Positions 9,603 to 20,525 are shown, counted from the stretch's first letter. The stretch: DNA of 64,000 nucleotides from Cordylochernes scorpioides (GCA_030710605.1 CP092872.1:95621794-95685793), one strand, 5' to 3'. A program made the numbers and translations. Notes: generated by a model from the letters alone, not told the origin.

Positions 9603-10430
9603 TATATATATGTCATAATATATACCCTTCCAGGAATAATAAAACAAACCTAGAGCCATCCCAGAGAGAGATGGGATGTAAAGTCCGGTCAATTGAGAAA
9701 GCAGCGACATTCCAAAGGGGCGGCAAATGGGGCCCGCCCGTCAACACCTGAGGACTATTTTTGGGCAGTTTTGCGGGGGGCGTGCGACAAACGGCCGTTC
9801 AGCGGTAGCGCTCCCTCTCTCTCGGATGGCTTCCAAATTCCCCTACCAATTTGTGGCGTGATTATTTCCCTTTCCCCACATTATCACTATATTGTCACAT
9901 ATATATATATTTCAACTAATTTTTTTATTAAATTCCCGACGTTTCAAGTGACTCTTTTTCACCTTTCCTAAGGAGCGTAACAGAGAATTACTGAAACGTC
10001 GTGAAGAAAATAAAAGAAAAAATTGGTTGAAGCAAGCTGTGTTTTTCAAGCAAACTTCCAACCAACAAATGATGTCCAGAAATATTCATCGAAGTTAATT
10101 AAATAAAGCAACAAGTTTCTGAGGATGTGTTTATTTTAATTTTTATTGTAATCTTAAGTGTAGTGTATTTGCATATTAATTATGGATATGCAAATGTCCT
10201 GTTTTGCATAATGCTTTTCAGATAATTTTGTATATAAATAGCGACATTTTTAGCTACCAGTAGTCAGTCAATTTATGTAATAAAAGAGATTACTAGAGTC
10301 CGTTTCTGCCTCAGCCTCGACACCTCACTCTTGGCTACCTCCCAACCTATAAGGATAGAACATTAAGCTTTCGGACATTACAGCCCTTCTACAGGAGTTC
10401 ACAAATGTAAAATAATGAAACGTTGTTATC
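9603..10430. other. Unassigned, with LTR-like promoter
   Basis: No protein gene seen. 9660-9850 is moderately GC-rich and unrecognised. 9930-10010 is a small foldback ending GACGTTTCA/TGAAACGTC. 10233-10284 carries TATAAATA, initiator TCAGT (10264-10268) and AATAAA (10279-10284), a spacing seen in short LTRs; no matching second LTR was found. Confidence 0.4.
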
Positions 10431-10507
10431 TTAAAGATAGAGGCTGCCTGGCCGGCATTCATAGTTATTCAAATTAAAGACACTTCAGCCAGTAAATCTT
10501 TTTATTG

Positions 10508-10549
10508 CCTCGACGTTTCGACAAAAAATCTTTTATACTCGTCAGGAGC
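10508..10549 (-). ncRNA. Hammerhead ribozyme, weak stems
   Basis: On the reverse strand: core CTGACGA (10545-10539), an A/T stem II, GAAA (10519-10516) and C-GTC before GAGG. Core bases are intact. Stem I pairs only about 3 bp and the base of stem II is mutated relative to the 20219 copy. Confidence 0.5.
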
Positions 10550-10589
10550 GAACAAAAATTAAAACATTTTTTAAAGCGAAAAAAAAAAA

Positions 10590-10985
10590 AGTATAAATGT
10601 GATATTGTACTGGGATAAGGTTAATAAATTATGAAAAAAGGCATCTCTACAGGGATAAGGTTCATAAATTATGAAAAAAGGCATCTCTACTGGGATAAGG
10701 TTCATAAATTATGAAAAAAAAGGAATCTCTACTGGGATAAGGTTCATAAATTATGAAAAAAAGGAATCTCTACTGGGATAAGGTTCATAAATTATGAAAA
10801 AAAGGCATCTCTACTGGAATAAGGTTCATAAATTATGAAAAAAAGGCATCTCTACTGGGATAAGGTTCATAAATTATGAAAAAAGGCATCTCTACTGGGA
10901 TAAGGTTCATAAATTATGAAAAAAGGCATCTCTACTGGGATAAGGTTCATAAATTATGAAAAAAGGCATCATTACTGGGATAAGG
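10590..10985 (+). repeat. 40-bp tandem repeat
   Basis: About 9-10 copies of a unit with TACTGGGATAAGGTTCATAA then ATTATGAAAAAAGGCATCTC. Copies differ mainly in A-tract length (40-42 bp). The unit is the terminal sequence of the neighbouring foldback family, so the array arose by local amplification of a mobile-element end. Confidence 0.85.
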
Positions 10986-11109
10986 TGGCGATAGATGGCG
11001 CAAGCCATCAGCAAATTTTAGTTTCACGATAAGGAGATGCCTTTTTCATAATTTGGTAAAGCGTTAAAAATTATTTTAAGGCTGAAAAGTTGTGATTTAC
11101 TGGCCGAAT

Positions 11110-12125
11110 TATCTTTAATTTGAAGAAATGCCGTTAGACACTGATTGTTGATACTAGTTAAGATTGAAATGAAAAGAAACTCCACATTTCCAGAAAACTG
11201 TTGTCTTATTTAATTTACATACAGCAGATTGACATCTATTACATCTATCAAAGTTATCAAAACACTCAGTAAGGTAAAAAACAATTCCTCGATAAAGAGA
11301 CATTTTCTACCATCGTAAATAAAAAGAACAACGCTATTTACTTCCCCAAGTAGATAATAATAAAAATAAAGAAGAAGACAACACTTTACTAAAGATCTTT
11401 TCCACAAGATGAATGGATTGACGCCATCTTAATTTTGGCATTGACCGGAAGTGGACATTGGCGTCGACCAATCATGAACTCTAATGGCCCCAAAATGGAA
11501 GTCACGTGATTAACGAGCTGTAACATGGCTATATCAGACGGTTATTACAGCCCCCGTGGTGTAGATCATACCATTTGTACCAACTCAAATATTATAACAG
11601 AAGCACTTAGATTATATCTTGTACTGGACTCTTGATAGTTTCCTTCTCAATTGCAGCTCCACTTTTCTACGTCGTTACTTATTATTATTTTTTTTTTACA
11701 GTAATTTACTCACTTTGTGGAAATTGTTATTTTATATCATCCTTATATCATTTTACCTTCATTATTTTATTTTCACTTTTTTTAAAAATGATTTTTTAGC
11801 TAAGCACACATTTATTATAGTTGTTGGTATCTTTTTTTTTTCGACTCCCAAAAAATCTCTCTACTGTAAAGGTATTTTATCAAAGATGGATTATATAGTA
11901 CGAAATATAAGAATTTATGTTTAAGATGATTTTAAAAATAGAAATTATAAGAAATAGTTGCTGAAACTATGCGCTATTGTCTCTACAAGCAGACTCGGGT
12001 CAGTGTCAATGCTAGAACACCAGTTTTCACAATTCCAGAACGCTTACCTGTAGACAATGGTTTTGGGCTATAAACTTAATCCATTGGAGACCTCTACAGC
12101 CCGTCTTGAAATGATAAGAGTCATA
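11110..12125. other. No gene seen
   Basis: AT-rich sequence with a short block of moderate GC around 11420-11600 (CACGTGATTAACG). Open frames here are T- or A-run driven and show no domain. Confidence 0.4.
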
Positions 12126-12127
12126 GC

Positions 12128-12590
12128 CCAATACTACACTCATAGACAAAACTTAAGGAAGTTGTACCTTTTAACATGTATATCGGGATTGAGACAATAA
12201 CTCTGAAAGATATTACAGTGACCTTTATTGAAGATACACGAGATAACCAATATACACTCATGGACAAAACTTAAGGAAGTTGTACCTTTTACCATGTATA
12301 TCGGGATTCAGACAAATAACTCTGAAAGATATTACAGTGACCTTTATTGAAGATACACGAGATAACCAATATACACTCATGGATAAAACTTAAGGAAGTT
12401 ATACTTTTTACCATGTATATCGGGACAATAACTCTGAAATATATTACAGTGACCTTTATTGAAGACACACGAGATAACCAAGTGTGAACAAAATTGCTTC
12501 TTTCTCCTTAAAAAAAAAAAAATAAATAAACAGGCCACCTGCACATAAAAGGCTTTCCACTTTCTTAAGTTTTGTCAATGAGTGTATGGT
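12128..12590 (+). mobile_element. Tc1-type MITE with triplicated left segment
   Basis: The terminal motif ACTCATGGACAAAACTTAAG begins three successive units (about 12138, 12253 and 12373; near 118 bp each) running through ATGTATATCGGGA...ACAATAACTCTGAAAGATATTACAGTGACC...GAGATAACCAA. A single right end follows (CTTTCCACTTTCTTAAGTTTTGTCAATGAGTG). Single-unit relatives lie at 27670, 43930, 45530 and 47000. Confidence 0.8.
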
Positions 12591-13870
12591 TTCATGGTGG
12601 GCGTTCTCAATTTTTCAAAGCTAGTATGGTGGTTGAGTTTGCTAAAACGCAAAGACGGTCAATAAACGGCGCATAGTTTTTACATTTATTTTGACGGGAG
12701 AGGTGGCCTTTCTCTTTTCAGATCACTATCTCTTCACGTCAAAAATACAATCTACAGAGAAAAAGTACCAAATCGGGTGTGTGTGTGTGTGTGGTAAATT
12801 AATTTTAAAAATAATAATTGAGCAATTGAACTTTATTGATGACTTGCGCCATCTATCGGAATAAATATAAACTAAATGTTGATATATATATTTATAATAC
12901 GTTATGTAACTCGACGGAGATATGCAACTATGTTTCGTACAGTATAGTAGTTAGAGACCACCATATACGGAGAATGGAAGAAGAAGGGGTTTTCCAGAAA
13001 AAGTTTTAATTAAACAGAAAACACACACATTATTAAAATCTCTCCAATTTTGGGAATTTGCATCTAATAAAGTCGCTGCACTCCGAAATAAAAATTGGAA
13101 GAGAACGCTGCGCCCTCTTATTAAATTTCCGTGAGAATTATTTTTAAAAATATATATCTCAGAGAGTTACTAAACTAAATATTAGGATTTGACCAAAATT
13201 TTTCTTTTCTTTCCTTAAGGTGAAAATTCGATGTTTGGCGAAATAATTATTTGGATAAAAATTAGAAATCTACAGAAATATACGCTTGAGGCTGGCTTTT
13301 AGGAAAAGTTTAAATTCAAAGAGTGAAAGAGTGCAGTTCTTGACTGTTGCAGAGTTATCAAATAATTTAAACAGCAAATTTTATATTTATTGAATACATA
13401 GTTTATAATTAAGAGGAAATGCTTCTATGTCTTTTAAATAGAAGGTTAGATTTTGTTTCTCCAAAATTTCTATATATAAGAACATAAATCATATCAGTAA
13501 CAATTTCAAATTTATTTAGTTTCGTAGTTCGACACCACGCAACTAATATTTACTTGGAGCTAGGTCTGGAGAGTAAGAAGGATGTTTGATGTTGGACATA
13601 TATTGACCGTACATTGAAGTGGACGGAAGGTGTAGATCGAAAAGTGTTCGAAATTCGTTCTGATCTATTTCAGTAGGAGCATTATATCTTTTTGAAGCTA
13701 GGTTTAATGTAAGCTTATTCTTTTTCTGTTGTGAATATTATAAATGATTAACGAATGAAGATATTAAGACGCCAATGTTTCTTTTCACACATAAATAAAA
13801 CTTCTTCATTTTAATGTCTTAATTCGTTATATATAGATGGTTCGTTATTGCTTTGTATTAATTATAAATG
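12591..13870. other. Repeat fragments, no gene seen
   Basis: 12590-12740 is a decayed copy of the GACGTTTATTTTGACGGGAG family (GACGGTCAATAAACGGCG, TTTATTTTGACGGGAGAGG). 12838-12885 matches the GATGGCTTGCGCCATC family. A TG microsatellite lies at 12778-12793. The remainder is AT-rich and unrecognised. Confidence 0.45.
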
Positions 13871-14996
13871 ACTAGTGGACCCGGCCACGCCTTGCTGTGG
13901 CTAAATTGTAATAGGTTAAATTAACATTATACTAAACTATTCAGTACAGTAAAGTCAATATTCACTTATAAAGATAAAATGTATATGTATTGTATATTGT
14001 ATATGTTATTATATGTATTGTTTTTTTGTTTTCGAGATATTCTAATAGAACGTTCTCACATTTTCTGTAAAATATTTATATATGCACAAACACAGAATAT
14101 TATCACTACGTCTTAATTTCGCTATATTTATTGCTATAAATATTATTCTAAAATAATTCGCCAGAAATCGTCCTGATAGTATACTACACAGCGAACCCGG
14201 CCACGCGTTGCAGTGGCTAAATTGTAATATGTTGAATTAACATTATACTAAACTATTCAGTACAGTAAAGTTAATATTCACTAATAAAGATAAAAATGTT
14301 TTAGCCGATCTAAAGCCCAACGGGATTGAGAATGGAACGTTACGTTAATATTTGAAAGTGATTTTTATATATATAGACAATATAGCCCTTCATTGTAATC
14401 ATTGATTATAATCACTGCATTAATAAATGTCAGTCTTCCCAGTATTCTTTTACCTATGTATGGATATTTTGGTTTGAATTAGTGAACTACTGCGAATTTG
14501 TAGACGAATGACCCGGGCAACGCCCGGGTTTACACGATTAAATGTATATTACATATGGAAGATGGACGTAGTTCCCGGAGGGCACCCGCGAGGTCACTCT
14601 GCCCCCGCGCAACTGTCCAACCGGGAGCGCCCCGCGCCGTCAAAATCGTAACGCGTTCTAGAGGGCGCTGCTCGGCCGTCAGCCGGGAGATCTCATTTAC
14701 TCGGCGGGGGGAGGCAGGGAGGTCACGTGCTGCGCCGGCAGCCAATCGTCGCGCGCCGCCATCCCCCGTCTGCCGCGAGAGGGGCGCAGATTGCGAGTGA
14801 ATTTACGTTTTATTGTAAATAAAAATGCAACGAAAGGTTATTTCTAAAGAGTAATTAGCCATAAACCATCCCGGTAGTATACTAAACATCTTCCCAAAGT
14901 TTCATCACGATTGGTTGAGCGATGTAGAAGATTATCACTGACAAACGGACGGACGGACGGACGGACCAACAAACATCCATTTTTATATATATAGAT
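13871..14996 (+). repeat. Cluster of CCCGGGCAACGCCCGGG interspersed repeats
   Basis: Three adjoining copies start near 13871 (GACTAGTGGACCCGGCCACGCC), 14187 (CGAACCCGGCCACGCG) and 14498 (GACGAATGACCCGGGCAACG). The second and third end in TTTTATATATATAGA. The first two share a roughly 90-bp direct match (GTGGCTAAATTGTAATA...). The last carries a (GGAC)n run at 14949-14965 before its end. Other copies lie at 19832, 35965 and 37388. I cannot assign a family name. Confidence 0.65.
14565..14800. other. GC- and CpG-rich block inside a repeat
   Basis: This 235-bp stretch is strikingly richer in G, C and CpG than the flanking AT-rich DNA. It lies inside the third copy of the interspersed repeat. Open frames on both strands reflect base composition, and no domain is visible. 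Confidence 0.6.
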
Positions 14997-15772
14997 TGTG
15001 TCCCAATTTTGGTCAAATTTATTTTAAAGATATCAAATAATTAAATAGTCAGGGCAAAATATTTATAGGTCACAACCATTGTATAAATTAGGTAAATAAA
15101 TAAATATAGAATTGTAGTCAACGGGGTAAAAAGCCAATCTTTATCATATTACGGCAAAGAAGCTCGTGTGACTGAACGAGAAACAATGGTGGCTCAATTA
15201 GGGATTCGGCCACACGGAAAACTCAATGGAGGATCGTCTGGCCAATTGGTCCTTGGTCAAAGGCAGAAAACCGGCCAGAAGATAAATGGGAAAACCCGCG
15301 CTTTTTGTGTTCTTCTGCTTCCTTTTTTTTTAACCCTTTCCCGCTCAACAAAATAATTACAACTGGCACGGTGGTCAATTAAACATAGTTGTAATAATAT
15401 TCCTTTACTGTTTTAGCCATATAATTGTTGGCAATGCTATATGTATATATGTATGCTTATGCATTTAAATATTCATTAAACTTATTTCGCCTAACATATT
15501 AATTATTTGGATATAACATCACATTTAATATATTTTTCTTACTAATTACAATATATTCTGTAATTTTATTGAATTTTTTTAAATTTGACATAAATTTATT
15601 TCATTTGAAATAATATCTGTGTATATATGATTTGCATAATTTGATAATTGTTTTCCAAAGAGTAAAAAAAAAAAACTAAACACATACAATACTAGCGCGA
15701 AATATGTAAATATATATTAAGGATAAGAAAACTTGAATGTTTAACAATTAATAGGCTAATCCCCTAATAGAA
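14997..15772. other. No gene seen
   Basis: Mostly AT-rich. A block at 15150-15310 is more mixed in composition with a 62-codon frame but shows no recognisable domain. Confidence 0.4.
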
Positions 15773-15956
15773 TGTTCAAATCAATAAGAGCTTGAGGGAT
15801 AAGTATCTTTCAAATAAATTTATTTCAAGCTTTCGGGCACAACCGCCCTTCGACAGGGGCGTAATATATTTTTCCTGTCGAAGGGCGGTTGTGTCCGAAA
15901 GCTTGAAATAAATTTATTTGAAAGATACTTATCCCTCAAGCTTATTGATTTGAACA
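15773..15956. mobile_element. Short foldback with hammerhead-like core
   Basis: The ends TGTTCAAATCAATAAG and CTTATTGATTTGAACA begin a nearly perfect inverted repeat that continues through GAGGGATAAGTATCTTTCAA to CCTGTCGAAGGGCGGTTGTG. The forward strand gives CTGTCGA (15875-15881), a stem, GAAA (15897-15900) and GCTT, with TTTC/GAAA as stem I. The core has one change from CTGANGA, so activity is doubtful. 10360-10400 holds a relative. Confidence 0.7.
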
Positions 15957-16239
15957 ACAAAAAACTTGAATGTGATACAACTATCCAGAATTCTCTCCAT
16001 CAGAAATATAATTTGCATAATGCCCCCTGTTTAAGGGTACTGAATGCTATTATATTTTACTATATTGTTGAGATTTAAACAAACACAGGTATAATGGTGG
16101 TTTAACATTTGCCAAGAGGGGATATTGATCTATAGAAATAAAGGTCACTTTCCCCGTCAAAAAGATGCAAAAACAAAGCCCGACCTCAATTTTTTTTTGA
16201 TCGAACTAATAACATATTATAGCAGATATATATGTGTGG
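15957..16239. other. Repeat fragment, otherwise unassigned
   Basis: 16105-16200 is a decayed fragment of the GACGTTTATTTTGACGGGAG family (GATATTGATCTATAGAAATAAAGG...CCCCGTCAAAA). Nothing else is recognised. Confidence 0.4.
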
Positions 16240-16605
16240 AAAATTTGCCGGGAGGAAATTGATCCATAGAAGCATAAGGCGCCTCTCCTGTCAAAATAAA
16301 CGTCAAAAACTGACGCCATCTATTGACCGTCGCCGCAAACTAGCGGTCTCGGGTCGGTGACAAGGGTTGGGGATTGTGAAGATTCCATTAGATCCCGTGT
16401 GGATCTCTTGAAATAAAGTCCGCCCTAGACTGACGAGGGCCATTAGCCCGAAACAATGGTCTCTAGGTAGACGCTTCTCAGTTTGCCAAAGCTGGTGTTG
16501 TGGCTTTGTCACCGATCCGAGGCCGCTAGTTTGCGGCGACGGTCAATAGATGGCGTCAGGTTTTGACGTTTATTTTGACGGGAGAGGCGCCCTATGCTTC
16601 TATAT
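16240..16605. mobile_element. Foldback element with central hammerhead
   Basis: The left arm (about 16265-16365: GAAGCATAAGGCGCCTCTCC...CGTCGCCGCAAACTAGCGG) and the right arm (16500-16600) are inverted copies around a hinge. The hinge contains the best hammerhead in the window. Half copies with only the right arm occur at 9400 and 37980. The left edge follows ATATATATGTG. Confidence 0.8.
16424..16467 (+). ncRNA. Hammerhead ribozyme, type I
   Basis: Stem I CCTAGA (16424-16429), core CTGACGA (16430-16436), stem II GGGC/GCCC with loop CATTA (16437-16449), GAAA (16450-16453), minimal stem III C-AATG-G, cleavage triplet GTC (16459-16461) and stem I return TCTAGG (16462-16467). Every conserved core base is present and stem I is a perfect 6 bp. 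The very short stem III matches the minimal hammerheads reported in Penelope-like elements. Confidence 0.8.
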
Positions 16606-16644
16606 ACAAGTGTATATGTTGTGTGATTTTGTTCAGAAGGCAGC

Positions 16645-16925
16645 TAGGGTCAGATTTCTTTGGTGGTTGAGGTACAGCCTGCACCACGCTAATGAGGGCC
16701 AATATTCTGAAACGCGTACGTGATTAGCTTTTCTTTATTTATTGATAAAGGGTATTTGGACAATATTCTGGAGTAATTTCAAAAAATCAACGACTAGTTG
16801 GTATTAATTCCGATAGATGGCGCAAGCCATCATCTACTATAAATTACATTATCAGAGAGACAACCCTAAGAAATACCTTTTCTTAATTTAATTACCTGAA
16901 CCCAGTACAATATTTTACATTCATA
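16645..16925 (+). mobile_element. Decayed hammerhead element fragment
   Basis: It has GGTACAGCCTGCACCACG, CTAATGA (core mutated from CTGATGA), GAAA (16709-16712), GCGTACGTGA, then the ATCAACGACTAGTTG and GATAGATGGCGCAAGCCATC words and a TTAATT...CCCAGTACAATATT end like that of 5543-6095. Confidence 0.65.
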
Positions 16926-17524
16926 CTGTTATATACTAATATATACATTTTTATAGAGAGATGTGTGTTTATGTATAATTCTTGTATCTCTATATTCACA
17001 GTTTTAGATTAATATTACATAGAGCGCTGCAAGAAAATATGCAAATAAAACCATTTATTTTATAAAAATGACTATATGTATATTAAGATAATATGTAAGT
17101 ATAAAATTATTATTGTATACACAGTTGATCGGCTGTAGATGTCTACAAGGGAACAATCCGTTGGCGCAGAAGACACGTTGATCCTCCTTCTTATATGTAA
17201 ATAAGTTTTCAGATTTGATTATGCAAATAGGTCGAACATTCTTTTAAAATCAATGTAGAATCTTTAGAAATATTCCCACACATCTTTACAAATGTATAGA
17301 TAATTCAATAACATATATTCTATGTGAAAAAAATATATTTGTGCAATATAAAGGTACCTGAAATTTTACATAATATTATTTATTTCAGATGAATCTTAGT
17401 TGTAAGAATTGGGGTGTCTTCTTCAATTAATGACAAACCGCTGTTGTTATCTTCTATCAAAGAGTCATATGAGATATTCGAATGTTTTCAAATTTCTGAG
17501 TAGTTTCTTTTTAGTATCTCGTAG
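16926..17524. other. No gene seen
   Basis: AT-rich sequence with no recognisable coding or repeat family. Confidence 0.4.
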
Positions 17525-19705
17525 TAGAAGCCATGATAATCATGGTGGGTAGAAGTTGGCAAACTGCTTTTACTGTAAGTGCACCACATGTCTACACATG
17601 TAGAAAGAAGTTCAAAATTTGCACTTACAAATTTACAGAGTCCATTTTGGTTACTTGCACTCACTGGGGGAAGTTGAACCTCTGTAAAAATCGGGATCCA
17701 TTGAAAGCAGTTCAAAATTTGCACTTACAAATTTACAGAGTCCATTTTGGTTACTTGCACTCACTGGGGGAAGTTGAACCTCTGTAAAAATCGGGATCCA
17801 TTGAAAGCAGTTCAAAATTTGCACTTACAAATTTACAGAGTCCATTTTGGTTACTTTCACTCACTGGTGGAAGTTGAACTTCTGTAAAAATCGGGATCCA
17901 TTGAAAGCAGTTCAAAATTTGCACTTACAAATTTACAGAGTCCATTTTGGTTACTTGCACTCACTGGGGGAAGTTGAACCTCTGTAAAAATCGGGATCCA
18001 TTGAAAGCAGTTCAAAATTTGCACTTACAAATTTACAGAGTCCATTTTGGTTACTTGCACTCACTGGGGGAAGTTGAACCTCTGTAAAAATCGGGATCCA
18101 TTGAAAGCAGTTCAAAATTTGCACTTACAAATTTACAGAGTCCATTTTGGTTACTTTCACTCACTGGGGGAAGTTGAACCTCTGTAAAAATCGGGATCCA
18201 TTGAAAGCAGTTCAAAATTTGCACTTACAAATTTACAGAGTCCATTTTGGTTACTTGCACTCACTGGGGGAAGTTGAACCTCTGTAAAAATCGGGATCCA
18301 TTGAAAGCAGTTCAAAATTTGCACTTACAAATTTACAGAGTCCATTTTGGTTACTTTCACTCACTGGGGGAAGTTGAACCTCTGTAAAAATCGGGATCCA
18401 TTGAAAGCAGTTCAAAATTTGCACTTACAAATTTACAGAGTCCATTTTGGTTACTTGCACTCACTGGGGGAAGTTGAACCTCTGTAAAAATCGGGATCCA
18501 TTGAAAGCAGTTCAAAATTTGCACTTACAAATTTACAGAGTCCATTTTGGTTACTTTCACTCACTGGTGGAAGTTGAACTTCTGTAAAAATCGGGATCCA
18601 TTGAAAGCAGTTCAAAATTTGCACTTACAAATTTACAGAGTCCATTTTGGTTACTTGCACTCACTGGGGGAAGTTGAACCTCTGTAAAAATCGGGATCCA
18701 TTGAAAGCAGTTCAAAATTTGCACTTACAAATTTACAGAGTCCATTTTGGTTACTTTCACTCACTGGTGGAAGTTGAACTTCTGTAAAAATCGGGATCCA
18801 TTGAAAGCAGTTCAAAATTTGCACTTACAAATTTACAGGGTCCATTTTGGTTACTTGCACTCACTGGGGGAAGTTGAACTTCTGTAAAAATCGGGATCCA
18901 TTGAAAGCAGTTCAAAATTTGCACATACAAATTTACAGAGTCCATTTTGGTTACTTGCACTCACTGGGGGAAGTTGAACTTCTGTAAAAATCGGGATCCA
19001 TTGAAAGCAGTTCAAAATTTGCACATACAAATTTACAGAGTCCATTTTGGTTACTTGCACTCACTGGGGGAAGTTGAACTTCTGTAAAAATCGGGATCCA
19101 TTGAAAGCAGTTCAAAATTTGCACATACAAATTTACAGAGTCCATTTTGGTTACTTTCACTCACTGGGGGAAGTTGAACCTCTGTAAAAATCGGGATCCA
19201 TTGAAAGCAGTTCAAAATTTGCACTTACAAATTTACAGAGTCCATTTTGGTTACTTGCACTCACTGGGGGAAGTTGAAATTCTGCAAAAATCGGGGTCCA
19301 TTGAAAGCAGTTCGAAATTTGAACTTACAAATTTACAGAGTCCATTTTGGTTACTTGCACTCACTGGGGGAAGTTGAACTTCTGCAAAAATCGGGATCCA
19401 TTGAAAGCAGTTCAAAATTTGCACATACAAATTTACAGAGTCCATTTTGGTTACTTGCACTCACTGGGGGAAGTTGAAATTCTGCAAAAATCGGGGTCCA
19501 TTGAAAGCAGTTCGAAATTTGAACTTACAAATTTACAGAGTCCATTTTGGTTACTTGCACTCACTGGGGGAAGTTGAACTTCAGCAAAAATCGGGATCCA
19601 TTGAAGCAATTTTTATTCAGAAAAAAAAGGTTCCAATGCGGGAATCGATCCCGGGTCGTTGCTATCAGAAATCAACAGTTTATACCACTCATCTACCAAG
19701 TAATA
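17525..19705 (-). mobile_element. tRNA-derived SINE with massively expanded core
   Basis: Reverse orientation. The tRNA-like head lies at 19632-19705, with B box GGATCGATTCC (19651-19641) and A box-like TAGATGAGTGG (19695-19685). The 3' tail (17525-17610) matches the tails of the single-copy SINEs at 24695 and 31905, including the CTTACAGTAAAAGCAG and ACCATGATTAT words. In those copies the core between head and tail is one segment of about 98 bp. Here it is present about 20 times. The head would recruit RNA polymerase III in an active copy. Confidence 0.85.
17611..19607 (-). repeat. 100-bp satellite derived from SINE core
   Basis: About 20 head-to-tail 100-bp units, very uniform. On the + strand each runs TTCAAAATTTGCACTTACAA ... 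TTGAAAGCAG. The reverse complement aligns with 32003-32100 of the SINE at 31905. Variants are local: CACATAC replaces CACTTAC from about 18920, and a two-unit (200-bp) alternation with GGGGTCC/TTCGAAATTTGAAC runs at 19260-19560. Open frames in it are by-products, since 100 is not a multiple of three. Confidence 0.95.
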
Positions 19706-19831
19706 GATAATGTAACATCTCGATCAAAGGAAACACTTTTATTTTACAAAACGTTTCGGTGACAATAGCTCATCTTCATTTTGATTGAAACTAAGCGTTA
19801 GTAAAAATTGAAAGAAACTCTTATAATATAC
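19706..19831 (-). repeat. Hammerhead-like element end
   Basis: On the reverse strand TGAAGATGAGCTATTGTCACC is followed by GAAACGTTTTG, the order UGANGA-stem-GAAA seen in the other ribozymes, with CAAAA/TTTTG as possible stem I. The first C of the core is A here, so it is probably decayed. Confidence 0.4.
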
Positions 19832-20173
19832 TAGACGAATGGCCCGGGCAACGCCCGGATTTTACCCGAGTGCGAATATATTTTAAAAACGTTTTATTCT
19901 TCATCTAGATCTTCATCTTGTCTACACCTTGTATACATCTTGCTTCCTAGGGTTGCCTAGAGTGGCCGCTATAGACAGGGTGGTCTGTTTAGACAGGTGG
20001 ATGTTACACACAGCTGATAACAGGGTTGTCTAGAATGGCCGCTATAGACAGGTGTATGTAATGATAACAGGGTTGTCTAGAGGGGGGCAGGGAGGACACG
20101 TGTTCGCCGGCAGCCATTGGGCGCGCATTCTGTCCGTGAGCTTCAGACAGAATAAGGCAATTATATATATAGA
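19832..20173 (+). repeat. CCCGGGCAACGCCCGG interspersed repeat
   Basis: It starts CTAGACGAATGGCCCGGGCA and ends AATTATATATATAGAT, the same ends as the 14498-14996 copy. An internal duplication carries GGTTGTCTAGA.TGGCCGCTATAGACAGG twice (about 19953 and 20024). Confidence 0.65.
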
Positions 20174-20525
20174 TTTATATACAAAATAGACACTTCGGCC
20201 AGTTGGAGTTTTTTTATTTTCTCAACGTTTCGACAAAATTATTTTGTCTTCGTCAGGAGAAGTAAATAAAGCATTTGGCAAGGCGTTAAAAATTGTTCTG
20301 AGGTTTGCAAGGGCGTTCTCACGTGATTTTTCGAATTTAGTACAACATCTAAATCTTTAACGCCTTGCCAAATGCTTTATTTTTATTTACTTCTTCAGAC
20401 TAAGACAAAAGATTTTTGTCGAAACGTTGAGAAAATAAAAAACTCTAACTGGCCGAAGTGTCTATTTTTTATATAAATATGAATGCCACCGGCCAGGCAG
20501 CCTCTATCTTTACGATCTTATAATA
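20174..20525. mobile_element. AACGTTTCGACAAAA foldback element
   Basis: The long inverted arms start TAGACACTTCGGCCAGTTGGAG and end CTAACTGGCCGAAGTGTCTA. The inner AAATAAAGCATTTGGCAAGGCG is also mirrored. The left arm reads as a hammerhead on the reverse strand; the right arm has the mutated core CAGACTA. Relatives lie at 10435, 31170 and 47355. The flank GAGGCTGCC..GGCC is shared. Confidence 0.8.
20219..20261 (-). ncRNA. Hammerhead ribozyme, probable dimer form
   Basis: On the reverse strand: stem I TTCTC (20261-20257), core CTGACGA (20256-20250), stem II GACAAAA/TTTTGTC with a 3-base loop (20248-20232), GAAA (20231-20228), CGTT and stem I return GAGAA (20223-20219). The core is intact and stem II is a perfect 7 bp. 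Stem III is just the palindrome ACGT, which cannot form a hairpin alone, so cleavage would need two strands pairing. Confidence 0.7.

Larger units (their letters stand above)
10435..11110. mobile_element. GACGTTTCGAC foldback element with internal tandem array
   Basis: The left part has GAGGCTGCCTGGCCGGCATTC, ACACTTCAGCCAGTAAATC and a reverse-strand hammerhead. The right part ends TTTACTGGCC...ATCTTTAATTTG, its complement. The middle holds a 40-bp array (10590-10985) whose unit is the terminal segment of the GATGGCTTGCGCCATC foldback family, followed at 10987-11060 by that family's adjoining sequence. One element therefore lies inside the other. Confidence 0.7.

Noticed and set aside
9930..10010. 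Hammerhead in the GACGTTTCA foldback
   Set aside because: GAAACGTC is present but the CTGANGA part reads CTTAGGA, too far from consensus to call.
14530..14800. Two GC-rich overlapping frames
   Set aside because: They come from the CpG-rich block in an interspersed repeat and have no domain on either strand.
17611..19607. CRISPR-like array
   Set aside because: Units are contiguous with no unique spacers, and the DNA is clearly eukaryotic.
18757..19762. Many 67-87 codon frames in the SINE satellite
   Set aside because: They recur once per 100-bp unit in shifted frames on both strands, as expected from a satellite.
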